Of a DNA stretch of 64,000 bases, positions 44,290 to 52,825 are shown piece by piece (position 1 is the stretch's first letter; the number at the start of each line of letters is the position of its first letter). The notes under the pieces were generated by a model. It ran no database searches, was not told the DNA's origin, and saw only the letters and a list, made by a program, of their open reading frames with translations. A program made the position numbers and the translations under genes. Location: positions 1,116,001 to 1,180,000 of the forward strand of contig NZ_CP166097.1 of NCBI RefSeq assembly GCF_041228105.1. Direction: 5' to 3'. The stretch comes from Pectobacterium aroidearum (GTDB lineage: Bacteria; Pseudomonadota; Gammaproteobacteria; Enterobacterales; Enterobacteriaceae).

Positions 44290-45768
44290 ATGTCAATAGT
44301 TGAAGAACAGGCCCAGGCAGGGGCTGCCAGCGCCTCCGGCTCGCTGCTTGATGACATCATGGCTCAAGCGCGTATCACCCCGGTCGATGAAGGCTACAGC
44401 GTTGCTAAACAGGGGATTGCCGCACTGGTCGCTAACATTCTTGATAGCGGTAATGCAGCAGAACCCGTGAATAAAGCGCTGGTCGATAGCATGATTGTCG
44501 AACTGGACAAAAAGCTCAGTAAGCAGATTGACGTTATTCTGCATGCTAAAGAACTTCAGGAGCTGGAATCTTCCTGGCGTTCGCTGAAACTGCTTGTCGA
44601 TCGCACTGATTTCCGTGAAAACATCAAGCTGTTGGTGTTACATGCGACGAAAGAAGAGCTGTTAGAGGATTTCGAGTTCGCGCCTGAAATCTCACAGTCT
44701 GGCTTCTATAAACATGTGTACTCCAGCGGTTACGGCCAGTTCGGCGGCCAGCCTATTGGTGGCGTGATCGGTGACTATGCGATGACGCAAAGCTCACCAG
44801 ACATCAAACTGATGCAGTACGTCAGCGCCGTTGGCGCGATGGCGCACGCACCATTCATCTCTTCCGTTGCGCCGACCTTCTTTGGCGTGGATAGCTTCAC
44901 CGATTTGCCGTCCATCAAAGATCTGAAATCCGTTTTCGAAGGCCCGGCCTACACGAAATGGCGTTCGCTGCGTGAGTCTGAAGACGGTCGCTATCTGGGG
45001 CTGACGGCACCGCGCTTCCTGGCTCGCTTGCCTTACGACCCGGTAGAAAACCCGATTAAGGGCTTTAACTACAAAGAAGATATCAGCACCGATCACGAAC
45101 ACTATCTGTGGGGCAATACCGCCTACCTGATGGGAACGGCGCTGACGGACAGCTTCGCGAAATACCGCTGGTGTCCGAACATCATTGGCCCACAGAGCGG
45201 TGGCGCGATTACCGACCTGCCAGTGCATGTTTATGAAGCTATGGGCCAACTTCAGGCCAAGATTCCGACTGAAGTCCTGATCACCGATCGTCGCGAATAT
45301 GAAATGGCCGAAGAGGGCTTTATCACGCTGACGATGCGTAAAGACAGCGACAACGCGGCTTTCTTCTCGGCTAACTCGGTGCAGAAGCCGAAGGTGTTCC
45401 CGAACACCAAAGAAGGCAAAGAAGCGGAAACCAACTACAAGCTGGGTACGCAGCTGCCGTACATGTTCATCATCAACCGCCTGGCGCACTACATCAAAGT
45501 GCTACAGCGTGAACAGATTGGCTCATGGAAAGAGCGTCAGGATCTGGAACGTGAGCTGAATACCTGGATTAAACAGTACATCGCCGATCAGGAAAACCCG
45601 CCGGCAGATGTCCGTAGCCGTCGTCCTCTGCGTGCTGCACAAATCAAAGTGCTCGATGTGGAAGGAGAACCAGGTTGGTATCAGGTCACCATGTCTGTGC
45701 GCCCGCACTTCAAGTACATGGGGGCAAACTTTGAGCTGTCGCTGGTAGGGCGTTTGGATAAGGAATAA
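44290..45768 (+). CDS. tssC: T6SS sheath large subunit TssC (VipB)
   Basis: A 492-residue TssC/VipB/EvpB protein, the main sheath component interlocked with TssB. Recognised by the N-terminal segment up to LLVDRTDFRENIKLLVLHATKEELLEDF, the central GQPIGGVIGDYAMTQSSPD and AHAPFISSVAPTFFG, the FLARLPYDPVENPIKGFNY block and the C-terminal domain ending YMGANFELSLVGRLDKE. Length is normal. AGGG at 44279 (AATAGGGAAACGA) serves as ribosome site. tssE begins 5 bp after the stop. Confidence 0.97.
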   Translation: MSIVEEQAQAGAASASGSLLDDIMAQARITPVDEGYSVAKQGIAALVANILDSGNAAEPVNKALVDSMIVELDKKLSKQIDVILHAKELQELESSWRSLKLLVDRTDFRENIKLLVLHATKEELLEDFEFAPEISQSGFYKHVYSSGYGQFGGQPIGGVIGDYAMTQSSPDIKLMQYVSAVGAMAHAPFISSVAPTFFGVDSFTDLPSIKDLKSVFEGPAYTKWRSLRESEDGRYLGLTAPRFLARLPYDPVENPIKGFNYKEDISTDHEHYLWGNTAYLMGTALTDSFAKYRWCPNIIGPQSGGAITDLPVHVYEAMGQLQAKIPTEVLITDRREYEMAEEGFITLTMRKDSDNAAFFSANSVQKPKVFPNTKEGKEAETNYKLGTQLPYMFIINRLAHYIKVLQREQIGSWKERQDLERELNTWIKQYIADQENPPADVRSRRPLRAAQIKVLDVEGEPGWYQVTMSVRPHFKYMGANFELSLVGRLDKE

Positions 45769-45773
45769 GGCTT

Positions 45774-46205
45774 ATGCCGTCTCTTTCTGCCTGGGAAAGG
45801 GGAAACGCGGCAAGTCTGTTTGATCGTATCCGTGGGGAGGAGCGCCGCTCCTCCCCAGAAACGGAAGTTGAAGCACTGATCGAGTCCGTTAAGCGTCAAC
45901 TGGACAATGTGCTCAACACCCGGCCCGGAAATTGTCGCAGCGCACCTGAGCTTGGCGTGATTGATTTTAATGACGCGACGCAGGGTGGGGCGGACATTCG
46001 AGGGAAAATCCGGGAGGCGATCCGGCAGTGTATCTGTCGCTTTGAACCTCGAATTGTTCATGTGGATGTCGACGCATCGGACTATTTATCGAATCCGATG
46101 GAGATGTCGTTTCAGGTTACCGCGCATGTCAGATTGGAAGATCTGGAGCAGGTCACCTCTTTCAATATCCACATGGATAGCCACCGCCATTACAGAATGA
46201 TCTGA
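45774..46205 (+). CDS. tssE: T6SS baseplate protein TssE (gp25-like)
   Basis: A 143-residue gp25/lysozyme-like baseplate wedge protein. Typical segments are SLFDRIRGEE near the N-terminus, SVKRQLDNVLNTRPGNCRSAPELGVIDFND and the REAIRQCICRFEPRI helix followed by a conserved beta strand. It initiates sheath polymerisation within the baseplate. Gaps of 5 bp upstream and 2 bp downstream show tight operon packing. No unusual features. Confidence 0.95.
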   Translation: MPSLSAWERGNAASLFDRIRGEERRSSPETEVEALIESVKRQLDNVLNTRPGNCRSAPELGVIDFNDATQGGADIRGKIREAIRQCICRFEPRIVHVDVDASDYLSNPMEMSFQVTAHVRLEDLEQVTSFNIHMDSHRHYRMI

Positions 46206-46207
46206 TT

Positions 46208-47974
46208 ATGTCACTGGAACATTTTTTCAGGGATGAGCTGACCTACTTGCGCCTGCAAGGGCGTGAATTCGCCAAGGCGCACCCTGAGCTTACCCGATTT
46301 TTGTCAGAACAGACCACGGATCCAGACGTCGAGCGTCTGCTGGAAGGGTTCGCCTTTTTGACAGGGAGCCTGCGGGCGAAGATCGAGGACGAATTTCCGG
46401 AGCTGACACACGGTCTGCTGGGCATGCTGTGGCCTAATTACCTGCGCCCGGTACCGAGCATGACGATTATGCAGTTTTCGGTACTCCCCGGCGCAATTGC
46501 CCAACCGGCGTTTGTTGCGCGCGGCTGTGAGCTTGATAGCCTGCCGATTGATGATGTGGTCTGTCATTTTCAGACCTGTCACGATGCCTGGATTTATCCG
46601 GCGGATATCCGCGAGATCAAGGTACAGAGCGGCAACGATCTTTCCACCATCACGCTGGATATTGGGTTGCATGGCCCGCTCTCGCTCAGCGATTTGCAAC
46701 TCGACAAGCTGCGCTTTTATCTGGGTGGTGATACCTATACGGCCTACGAACTCTATTTCTGGATTGCCAGCCAGCTGTCGCATATTGAGCTGGAAATTGA
46801 TGGTCAACGCTTCCGTCAGGAAGCCAGCGTACTGAAGACGGTCGGCTTTGAACGCGAAGATGCGCTATTGCCGTACCCCGGCAACGTTTACTCGGGCTAT
46901 CGCATTTTGCAGGAATACTTCTGTTTTCCTGAAAGCTTCCTCTTTTTCCAACTCGCGGGCGCGGTATGGCCGGATCTCCCGCTGACGGTAACGGAATTCC
47001 GTCTGCATTTTTGTTTCGATCGCCCGCTGCCGGCGGAACTGAAGATTCGTCCTGATTCATTCATGCTCAACTGTGTACCGGCGATCAATCTCTTCCAGCA
47101 TGATAGCGAGCCGATCAACCTCAGCGGTCGCCAGACGGATTATCCGCTGAAGGCCAGCTATCGTAACGCTGATAGCTTTGAAATCTTCTCTGTGGATAAG
47201 GTGGAAGGTTGGGTGGAAGGGAATTCCGGGCGTGCCCGCGGCATTCCACGAACCTATCAGCCTTTTGAGAGCTTTCAGCACCAAATCGAGCGCGCTAAAG
47301 GACGGCTGGCGCTTTATTACCGCATTCGGGTAAGAGAAGCGGTGAACGGAAACGGCTTTGATCACATGCTCTCTTTTGTCCGTGGCGATGAGCAGGAAGT
47401 AATTGATTTGGATGAATCCATTTCGGTCACCTTGACCTGCACCAATCGCTCGCGTGCGGCACAGTTACCTGTCGGGGCGATCTGCGTGCCGACCGGGAAC
47501 TCGCCGTCTTTCGCGACATTTCGCAATCTGGTGCGGCCGACGCGACCGCTGCGGCCTGCGATGGACGGTAGCCTGCACTGGACGTTGATCTCCAACCTGT
47601 CTCTGAACTATGTGTCGCTGCTGCGGCGCGATGCACTGGTACAGATTCTGCGTACCTATGATTTCCCGGCGCTGCACGACAAGCAGGCCGAACAGGCTTC
47701 GCGTAAGCGTCTGGCGGGTATCGAATCTATCGAAACCACCCCTATCGATCGTCTGGTTCAGGGGATGCCGGTTCGCGGCTTGAAATCCATTCTGTCAGTA
47801 CGGCAATCCGCGTTTTCCAGTGAAGGAGAACTCTATCTGTTCAGTACGGTGCTGGCGCACTTCTTCTCGCTATACGCCAGCGTCAACGCTTTCCACCTGT
47901 TGGAAGTGGTCAACATCGATAACAAGGAGCGCTACCGATGGCCGGTACAGATAGGTCAACACTCAATGATGTGA
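46208..47974 (+). CDS. tssF: T6SS baseplate protein TssF
   Basis: A 588-residue TssF/VasA/ImpG protein, part of the TssEFGK baseplate wedge. The N-terminus FFRDELTYLRLQGREFAKAHPELTRFLSE and the following DPDVERLLEGFAFLTGSLRAKIEDEFPELTHGLLGMLWPNYLRPVPS are the family hallmark; the C-terminal ...RLVQGMPVRGLKSILSVRQ block also fits. Its last 37 bases overlap tssG, which begins in another frame behind AAGGAG. Length is normal. Confidence 0.96.
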   Translation: MSLEHFFRDELTYLRLQGREFAKAHPELTRFLSEQTTDPDVERLLEGFAFLTGSLRAKIEDEFPELTHGLLGMLWPNYLRPVPSMTIMQFSVLPGAIAQPAFVARGCELDSLPIDDVVCHFQTCHDAWIYPADIREIKVQSGNDLSTITLDIGLHGPLSLSDLQLDKLRFYLGGDTYTAYELYFWIASQLSHIELEIDGQRFRQEASVLKTVGFEREDALLPYPGNVYSGYRILQEYFCFPESFLFFQLAGAVWPDLPLTVTEFRLHFCFDRPLPAELKIRPDSFMLNCVPAINLFQHDSEPINLSGRQTDYPLKASYRNADSFEIFSVDKVEGWVEGNSGRARGIPRTYQPFESFQHQIERAKGRLALYYRIRVREAVNGNGFDHMLSFVRGDEQEVIDLDESISVTLTCTNRSRAAQLPVGAICVPTGNSPSFATFRNLVRPTRPLRPAMDGSLHWTLISNLSLNYVSLLRRDALVQILRTYDFPALHDKQAEQASRKRLAGIESIETTPIDRLVQGMPVRGLKSILSVRQSAFSSEGELYLFSTVLAHFFSLYASVNAFHLLEVVNIDNKERYRWPVQIGQHSMM

Positions 47975-48936
47975 CGTTCCGTCAGGATGTTTCACGCTTT
48001 AATTTTTTCCAACTGGTGGAGTTGCTTAACCAACTGGAAGGCGTGGATCTGGAACAAGAGCTGGATTTCCGCCCGGAGCAGGAGCGCCTGCGCTTTCGCT
48101 CTACCGCCTCCATTGGTTTTCACCCCGGCGATATCTTGCAGGTGGAATACGATGACGAGGGGCGTCAGGAACTGGAGGTCGCGTTTCTTGGCCTGCACGG
48201 TAGCCAGTCACCGATGCCCGGTTATTACCTTGAAGAACTAGCCTGGGAATACGCACAGGGCGAACAGAAGCTGGGCGTGTTTCTCGACTTCTTTCATCAC
48301 CGCTTACTTACGCTTCTGCACCGTGCATGGCGCAAATACCGCTATCACGTGCGTTTTCAGAATGATGGGGAGGATGGATTCTCCCGCCTGATGTTTGCGC
48401 TCGTGGGGTTAGGGAATGACGCCGTACGCGATAGCTTGCCAGTTAACCGCGCCAAGATGCTGTCCTACGCCGGGGTGCTCGCAAGCCCTAGTCGCTCGCC
48501 AGAAGTGGTCGCGGGATTGGTTATTCACTGTTTTGACCTGGATGACGTAGCCGTTATGGCCTGGCAGCACCGCCGCGTCCCCATTCATGAAGGCCAGCAG
48601 AACCGTCTGGGCAAAGCCAACATGATGCTGGGTGGTGATTTTGTTATCGGTGACAAAGTGAGTGACTGTGCCGGCAAGTTTTTACTCAAGGTCGGCAACC
48701 TCAGTTTTAGCCGCTTCCTCAGCTTTTTGCCCAACGGCGAGCATTTTCAGCCGCTGGTACGTTTTGTTTCTTTCATTCTTCGCGATCAACTGGCCTGGGA
48801 TCTGCGTCTTGGCTTTGCGGAAGGCGAAGCCAAGGGCTTAAGCCTGGGCAGTGAACAAAGTAGCCGATTGGGATGGAGCAGCTTTCTCGGGCAGCCGCCC
48901 GCGGATCCCTATGTGACGATTTGTGTGCAGGAGTAA
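47938..48936 (+). CDS. tssG: T6SS baseplate protein TssG
   Basis: A 332-residue TssG/VasB/ImpH protein, which pairs with TssF in the baseplate. FNFFQLVELLNQLEG near the N-terminus, RFRSTASIGFHPGDI, GLHGSQSPMPGYYLEELA and the FLDFFHHRLLTLLHRAW block are diagnostic; the C-terminus contains SFILRDQLAWDLRLGF. The start overlaps tssF by 37 bases, with AAGGAG nine bases upstream. The next gene (FHA) starts at a GTG 3 bp after the stop. Confidence 0.95.
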   Translation: MAGTDRSTLNDVTFRQDVSRFNFFQLVELLNQLEGVDLEQELDFRPEQERLRFRSTASIGFHPGDILQVEYDDEGRQELEVAFLGLHGSQSPMPGYYLEELAWEYAQGEQKLGVFLDFFHHRLLTLLHRAWRKYRYHVRFQNDGEDGFSRLMFALVGLGNDAVRDSLPVNRAKMLSYAGVLASPSRSPEVVAGLVIHCFDLDDVAVMAWQHRRVPIHEGQQNRLGKANMMLGGDFVIGDKVSDCAGKFLLKVGNLSFSRFLSFLPNGEHFQPLVRFVSFILRDQLAWDLRLGFAEGEAKGLSLGSEQSSRLGWSSFLGQPPADPYVTICVQE

Positions 48937-48938
48937 AT

Positions 48939-50159
48939 GTGAACGTAACCCACCCACTCACGTTGGTTGTGCTCAACAGTGAGCAGCTCGATATCAATTC
49001 TCAGGTACAGCACCAGTTCGATCACCGTGGTGGCACGCTGGGCGCGTCGGAAAAAGACCAGTGGCAACTGCGGGATCGGCTGGGTGCCGTGGTCCCGGCA
49101 CATGCCCGTATCGACATGACCGATGGTTATTTCAGCCTGTGCGATCTGAGCGGCCAGTCTTTTATTAACGGATCGCTGTCGCCGATTGGGCGAGATCGCA
49201 AAGTTATTTTGTCGCACGGTGATGAACTGGTGATTGGGCCTTTCCGGCTGGGCGTGTACATCGGCGATCCCACCACGGAACAGGATATCGATCAGGTATT
49301 AGGACAGCGCACCGACGATGTGCTGGGCGGCTGGCTGAGTGACGATAAAAAAGGGCGATCTACGGATCTGGCGGATCCCTCGGTCACGTTGAATGACCCG
49401 CTGTGGGCGCTACAGAAAGAACAGAGCCAGCCACTATTGCCATCAGACAGTGAGACGGTCGGAGAATCGCTCACGACCTCTCTTTCTTCTTTTTCTTCTG
49501 GTGAGGACACCATGGATCAGAAATTTGTGGAACTACCAACCATCAACACACCGTACGCGGGAGAAGGGCTGGAGGGCTACAGCGATGGCACCTCGCTGGC
49601 CCCGCTGATGCGCGGGCTGGGGATGTCGCTTCAGCCGGGTGATGATGCACGGTTACGTGAAATGCTGGAAGAGATGGGAAAAAGCCTGCGTGCGATGGTG
49701 GAAGGCCTGCTGGCATTGCAGACGGAACAGGCGGCGATGGCGGACACACATTTACGCCCGATTGAAGATAACCCGCTGCGTTTGGGGCTGGGCTATACCG
49801 ATACGCTGTCGGTGCTGTTTGCCGAAGGAAAAAGTCCGGTACACCTGTCTGCGCCCGCTGCCGTGGAAGAAGTATTGAACAATGTGCGGGTGCATCACAT
49901 CGCGAATCAGCAAGCGATTGCCGTCGCGCTGGAAAATATTCTTCAGGCTTTCTCGCCTGCCGCGCTGCTCAACCGCTTTGAACACTATCGCCGCAGCGGC
50001 GATCCTCTGGCGGCGGATGACGGCTGGGCATGGCAGATGTATCAGCACTACTACCGCGAATTAACGTCGCCGCGCCAGCAGGGCTTCCAAAAACTGTTCC
50101 ATCAGGTGTATGCGCAGGCGTATGACCGCGCCGTGCGTCAGCAGCAGGAGCAAAAATAA
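48939..50159 (+). CDS. T6SS-associated FHA-domain protein (TagH-like)
   Basis: A 406-residue protein with an N-terminal forkhead-associated domain (about residues 3-110; AHARIDMTDGYFSLCDLSG, SFINGS, HGDELVIGPFRLGVYIG) and a C-terminal T6SS FHA-associated region (LRPIEDNPLRLGL, VHLSAPAAVEEVLNNVRVHHIANQQAIAVA and FEHYRRSGDP). FHA domains bind phosphothreonine; in systems with PpkA/PppA they take part in threonine-phosphorylation control, but neither kinase nor phosphatase is in the window. The start is GTG at 48939 with AGGAG just upstream; an ATG at 48937 is out of frame. The stop overlaps tssJ by one base. Confidence 0.9.
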   Translation: MNVTHPLTLVVLNSEQLDINSQVQHQFDHRGGTLGASEKDQWQLRDRLGAVVPAHARIDMTDGYFSLCDLSGQSFINGSLSPIGRDRKVILSHGDELVIGPFRLGVYIGDPTTEQDIDQVLGQRTDDVLGGWLSDDKKGRSTDLADPSVTLNDPLWALQKEQSQPLLPSDSETVGESLTTSLSSFSSGEDTMDQKFVELPTINTPYAGEGLEGYSDGTSLAPLMRGLGMSLQPGDDARLREMLEEMGKSLRAMVEGLLALQTEQAAMADTHLRPIEDNPLRLGLGYTDTLSVLFAEGKSPVHLSAPAAVEEVLNNVRVHHIANQQAIAVALENILQAFSPAALLNRFEHYRRSGDPLAADDGWAWQMYQHYYRELTSPRQQGFQKLFHQVYAQAYDRAVRQQQEQK

Positions 50160-50680
50160 TGCTGCGAGCATTGTGCTTATGTTCCCTGATGTTCGTGCTG
50201 TCAGGGTGCACCACGCTGGGCAAGATGGCGCAGGTGGCGGCGAATCCTGACATTCAGGTTGGCAGCAACAATCATCAGCCTTCTACCGTGGGTTTCAGCC
50301 TGTTGGCGGAGCCGGACGTTAACCCGAACGACAGCGGTGAAGCCGCGCCTATCGAATTCCAACTGGTTCTGCTGGCGGAAGATTCACGTCTGCTGGCCAC
50401 CGATTACGATCAGGTAACGACGGATATCGAAAAGGCGTTAGCCAAGAATTACATCAATCATCAGGACTACACGCTGCTGCCGGGACAGTTCAAATACCTG
50501 CCGCCTGAAGCGCTGGATGAAAAGGTGCATTACCTCGGTGTGATCGCGCGCTATGCGGATTCGGAAAGCTCGGAATGGCGCAAAGTCATCAAGCTAAAAA
50601 ATACCGGGCAAACGTATCAGATCCTCGTGCACCTGCGCCGGGATGAAGTCGAAATCAAAAAAGACCAAGAAGAAGAATAA
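50159..50680 (+). CDS. tssJ: T6SS outer-membrane lipoprotein TssJ
   Basis: A 173-residue lipoprotein with signal peptide MLRALCLCSLMFVLSGC; the lipobox LSGC puts the lipidated cysteine at C17. TssJ anchors the TssJLM membrane complex in the outer membrane through TssM. The mature part shows FSLLAEPDVNPNDSGEAAPIEFQLVLLAEDSRLLATDYDQV, the transthyretin-like fold typical of the family. The C-terminus is very acidic/lysine-rich. It overlaps the FHA gene by one base and is 2 bp from tssK. Confidence 0.95.
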   Translation: MLRALCLCSLMFVLSGCTTLGKMAQVAANPDIQVGSNNHQPSTVGFSLLAEPDVNPNDSGEAAPIEFQLVLLAEDSRLLATDYDQVTTDIEKALAKNYINHQDYTLLPGQFKYLPPEALDEKVHYLGVIARYADSESSEWRKVIKLKNTGQTYQILVHLRRDEVEIKKDQEEE

Positions 50681-50682
50681 CT

Positions 50683-52020
50683 ATGTCGAGTCGCAATCGC
50701 ATTATCTGGCGGGAAGGCCTGTTCATTAAACCGCAGCATTTTCAACAGCAGCAAAGACACACCGATTACGCACTGCATGCGCGTCTCAGCGCTCTCAGTG
50801 ATTATTTCTATGGCTTACAGTCGCTGGCGATTAACGAGGAATACCTCAATTTTGGTCGTATCGCGCTGGTGAACGCCAGCGGGGTGATGCCGGACGGCAC
50901 CGTGTTCAATATTCCGGGTGATGACGCTCTGCCACTGCCGCTGGAAATTACCGATGTGGCGCTGGCAAACCAGAAAGTGTATCTGGCGCTGCCACTGGCG
51001 GTGAATGGCGTCAGTGAAGTCGGTCAGCCGGGGCAGGGGATCGCCAGCCGCTTGCAATCGCATCGACATGACGTGCGCGATCTGCACAGCGACGGCGGCG
51101 ATATCGTTTCTCTGGAGGTCGGTAAGGTCAGCCTGCGCCTGATGCTCGATCGTGACGATCGCAGCGCTTATGCCTCGCTGGCGATTGCCAACATTCTGGA
51201 TAAACGCCCTGACGGCGGCTTGATTCTGGATCCTAACTTCATGCCGTGCAGCATCAGCGTCACGGCAATCCCCACTTTAAAACGCTTTTTGGGGGAGTCC
51301 GCCGGTCTGGTGGCGGAGCGTGCGCGCAGTCTGGCGCAGCGTATTGCCGCACCGGGACAGCAGGGCGTCGCGGATGTCGCTGAATTTATGATGCTGCAAT
51401 TACTTAACCGCGCGCAGCCCAAACTGTCGCATCTGGCGCGTCTGGGCACCTTGCACCCTGAACGCCTGCACGAAACGCTGGTTGAGCTGTGCGGCGAACT
51501 GATGACGTTCACCGATGAATCGCGCCTGCCGCCGGAATTCCCTGCCTACCGCCACGAGCACCAGCAGGCCAGCTTTGAGCCGCTGATGATGGCGCTGCGC
51601 CAGGCGCTGAGCACCGTGCTGTCGCCGCGTGCCGTTTCCATCCAACTGAAGAAACAGCCGTATGGCGTGATGGTAGCAATGGTCGGTGATGCGGAATTGA
51701 TGACCAGCGCCGAGTTTGTGCTGGCGGTACGCGCGCGCATGCCGCAGGAGCACCTGCGTAAACAGCTGTTGCAACAAACGAAGATCGCCTCCAGCGAGAA
51801 GATCCGTGAACTGATCAGCCTGCAACTGCCGGGAATCCCGCTACTGCCGCTGCCGGTGGCACCGCGCCAACTGCCTTATCACGCAGGTTACAGCTATTTC
51901 CAACTGGATAGACAAAGCCCCGCCTGGCAGATGCTGGTGTCCGGCAATACGTTGGCGTTCCACATTGCTGGTGAATTCCCGGAGCTGGATATGCAGCTTT
52001 GGGCGATCCGCGGCCAGTAG
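50683..52020 (+). CDS. tssK: T6SS baseplate-membrane connector TssK
   Basis: A 445-residue TssK/VasE/ImpJ protein that connects the baseplate to the TssL/TssM cytoplasmic parts. The N-terminus IIWREGLFIKPQHFQQQQRHTDYALHARL is diagnostic; the middle contains LARLGTLHPERLHETLVELCGELMTF and the C-terminus PYHAGYSYFQLDRQSPAWQML. Length is normal. It is spaced 2 bp from tssJ and 15 bp from tssL with AGGAG in the gap. No unusual features. Confidence 0.97.
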   Translation: MSSRNRIIWREGLFIKPQHFQQQQRHTDYALHARLSALSDYFYGLQSLAINEEYLNFGRIALVNASGVMPDGTVFNIPGDDALPLPLEITDVALANQKVYLALPLAVNGVSEVGQPGQGIASRLQSHRHDVRDLHSDGGDIVSLEVGKVSLRLMLDRDDRSAYASLAIANILDKRPDGGLILDPNFMPCSISVTAIPTLKRFLGESAGLVAERARSLAQRIAAPGQQGVADVAEFMMLQLLNRAQPKLSHLARLGTLHPERLHETLVELCGELMTFTDESRLPPEFPAYRHEHQQASFEPLMMALRQALSTVLSPRAVSIQLKKQPYGVMVAMVGDAELMTSAEFVLAVRARMPQEHLRKQLLQQTKIASSEKIRELISLQLPGIPLLPLPVAPRQLPYHAGYSYFQLDRQSPAWQMLVSGNTLAFHIAGEFPELDMQLWAIRGQ

Positions 52021-52035
52021 TAAGGAGAGGAAGAG

Positions 52036-52812
52036 ATGAGCATCGAGGTGATTAAAAACGATCAACTGGGCGATCTGCTGTTTGATCATGCCCGACAGCT
52101 GGATATGGACTCCGACTACTGGTTTCGCCTGCGCGGACAAAGCATCAATCCGATGATTGATGCGGTCACGCCGCTATTGGGCATGGTGGAGCGGGTACGC
52201 CAGCTCTCCGCCTACGAGGGCGTAGAGGATCTCTATCAGCGCGTGGTGTCTGAAATTCAGGCTATTGAGCAGGAGTTACATTCTCATGGCTACGAAAACG
52301 GCGTGATTCTGTCGTTCCGCTACATCCTCTGCACCTTCATTGATGAAGCCGTAATGGGGCGGGAATGGGGCGGGCAGAGCATGTGGTCGGCCCATTCCCT
52401 GCTGACCCGTTTTCACAATGAGACCTGGGGCGGCGAAAAGGTATTTGTCCTGCTGGAGAAGTTACTGGATGACCCGGCACGCTATCGCGACATTCTGGAG
52501 TTTATCTACCTCTGCCTCTGTCTGGGGTTTGAAGGACGCTATCGGGTGATGACTCAGGGGCGTGAGGAACTCAATCGCGTCGTGAGCAAGTTGCATGACA
52601 CGCTACGCCCTGAACCTGCGGATTCTCCGACCGTCTTCCACCTGAATCTGGGGCAACAGGCCTCGCGCTACCACCTGCGCAGACAGGTGTCATTGCGCAC
52701 GCTGTTCATTGGCGTGTGTGTGGTTCTGGTGGCCGCATTCGGCCTGTACCGTTACCAGCTAACTCATCAAACCCAGGACGTACTGCGTCAGCTGGGAGAA
52801 TTATTACAATAA
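52036..52812 (+). CDS. tssL: T6SS inner-membrane protein TssL (DotU/IcmH)
   Basis: A 258-residue DotU-family protein. The large N-terminal cytoplasmic domain shows RYILCTFIDEAVMGREWG and FIYLCLCLGFEGRYRVM; a single membrane segment lies near the C-terminus (TLFIGVCVVLVAAFGLY, about residues 219-235), with a short periplasmic tail lacking a peptidoglycan-binding OmpA-like extension. With TssM and TssJ it forms the membrane complex. The gap to tssH is 13 bp with AGGAG. Confidence 0.96.
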   Translation: MSIEVIKNDQLGDLLFDHARQLDMDSDYWFRLRGQSINPMIDAVTPLLGMVERVRQLSAYEGVEDLYQRVVSEIQAIEQELHSHGYENGVILSFRYILCTFIDEAVMGREWGGQSMWSAHSLLTRFHNETWGGEKVFVLLEKLLDDPARYRDILEFIYLCLCLGFEGRYRVMTQGREELNRVVSKLHDTLRPEPADSPTVFHLNLGQQASRYHLRRQVSLRTLFIGVCVVLVAAFGLYRYQLTHQTQDVLRQLGELLQ

Positions 52813-52825
52813 CAGGAGCTACACC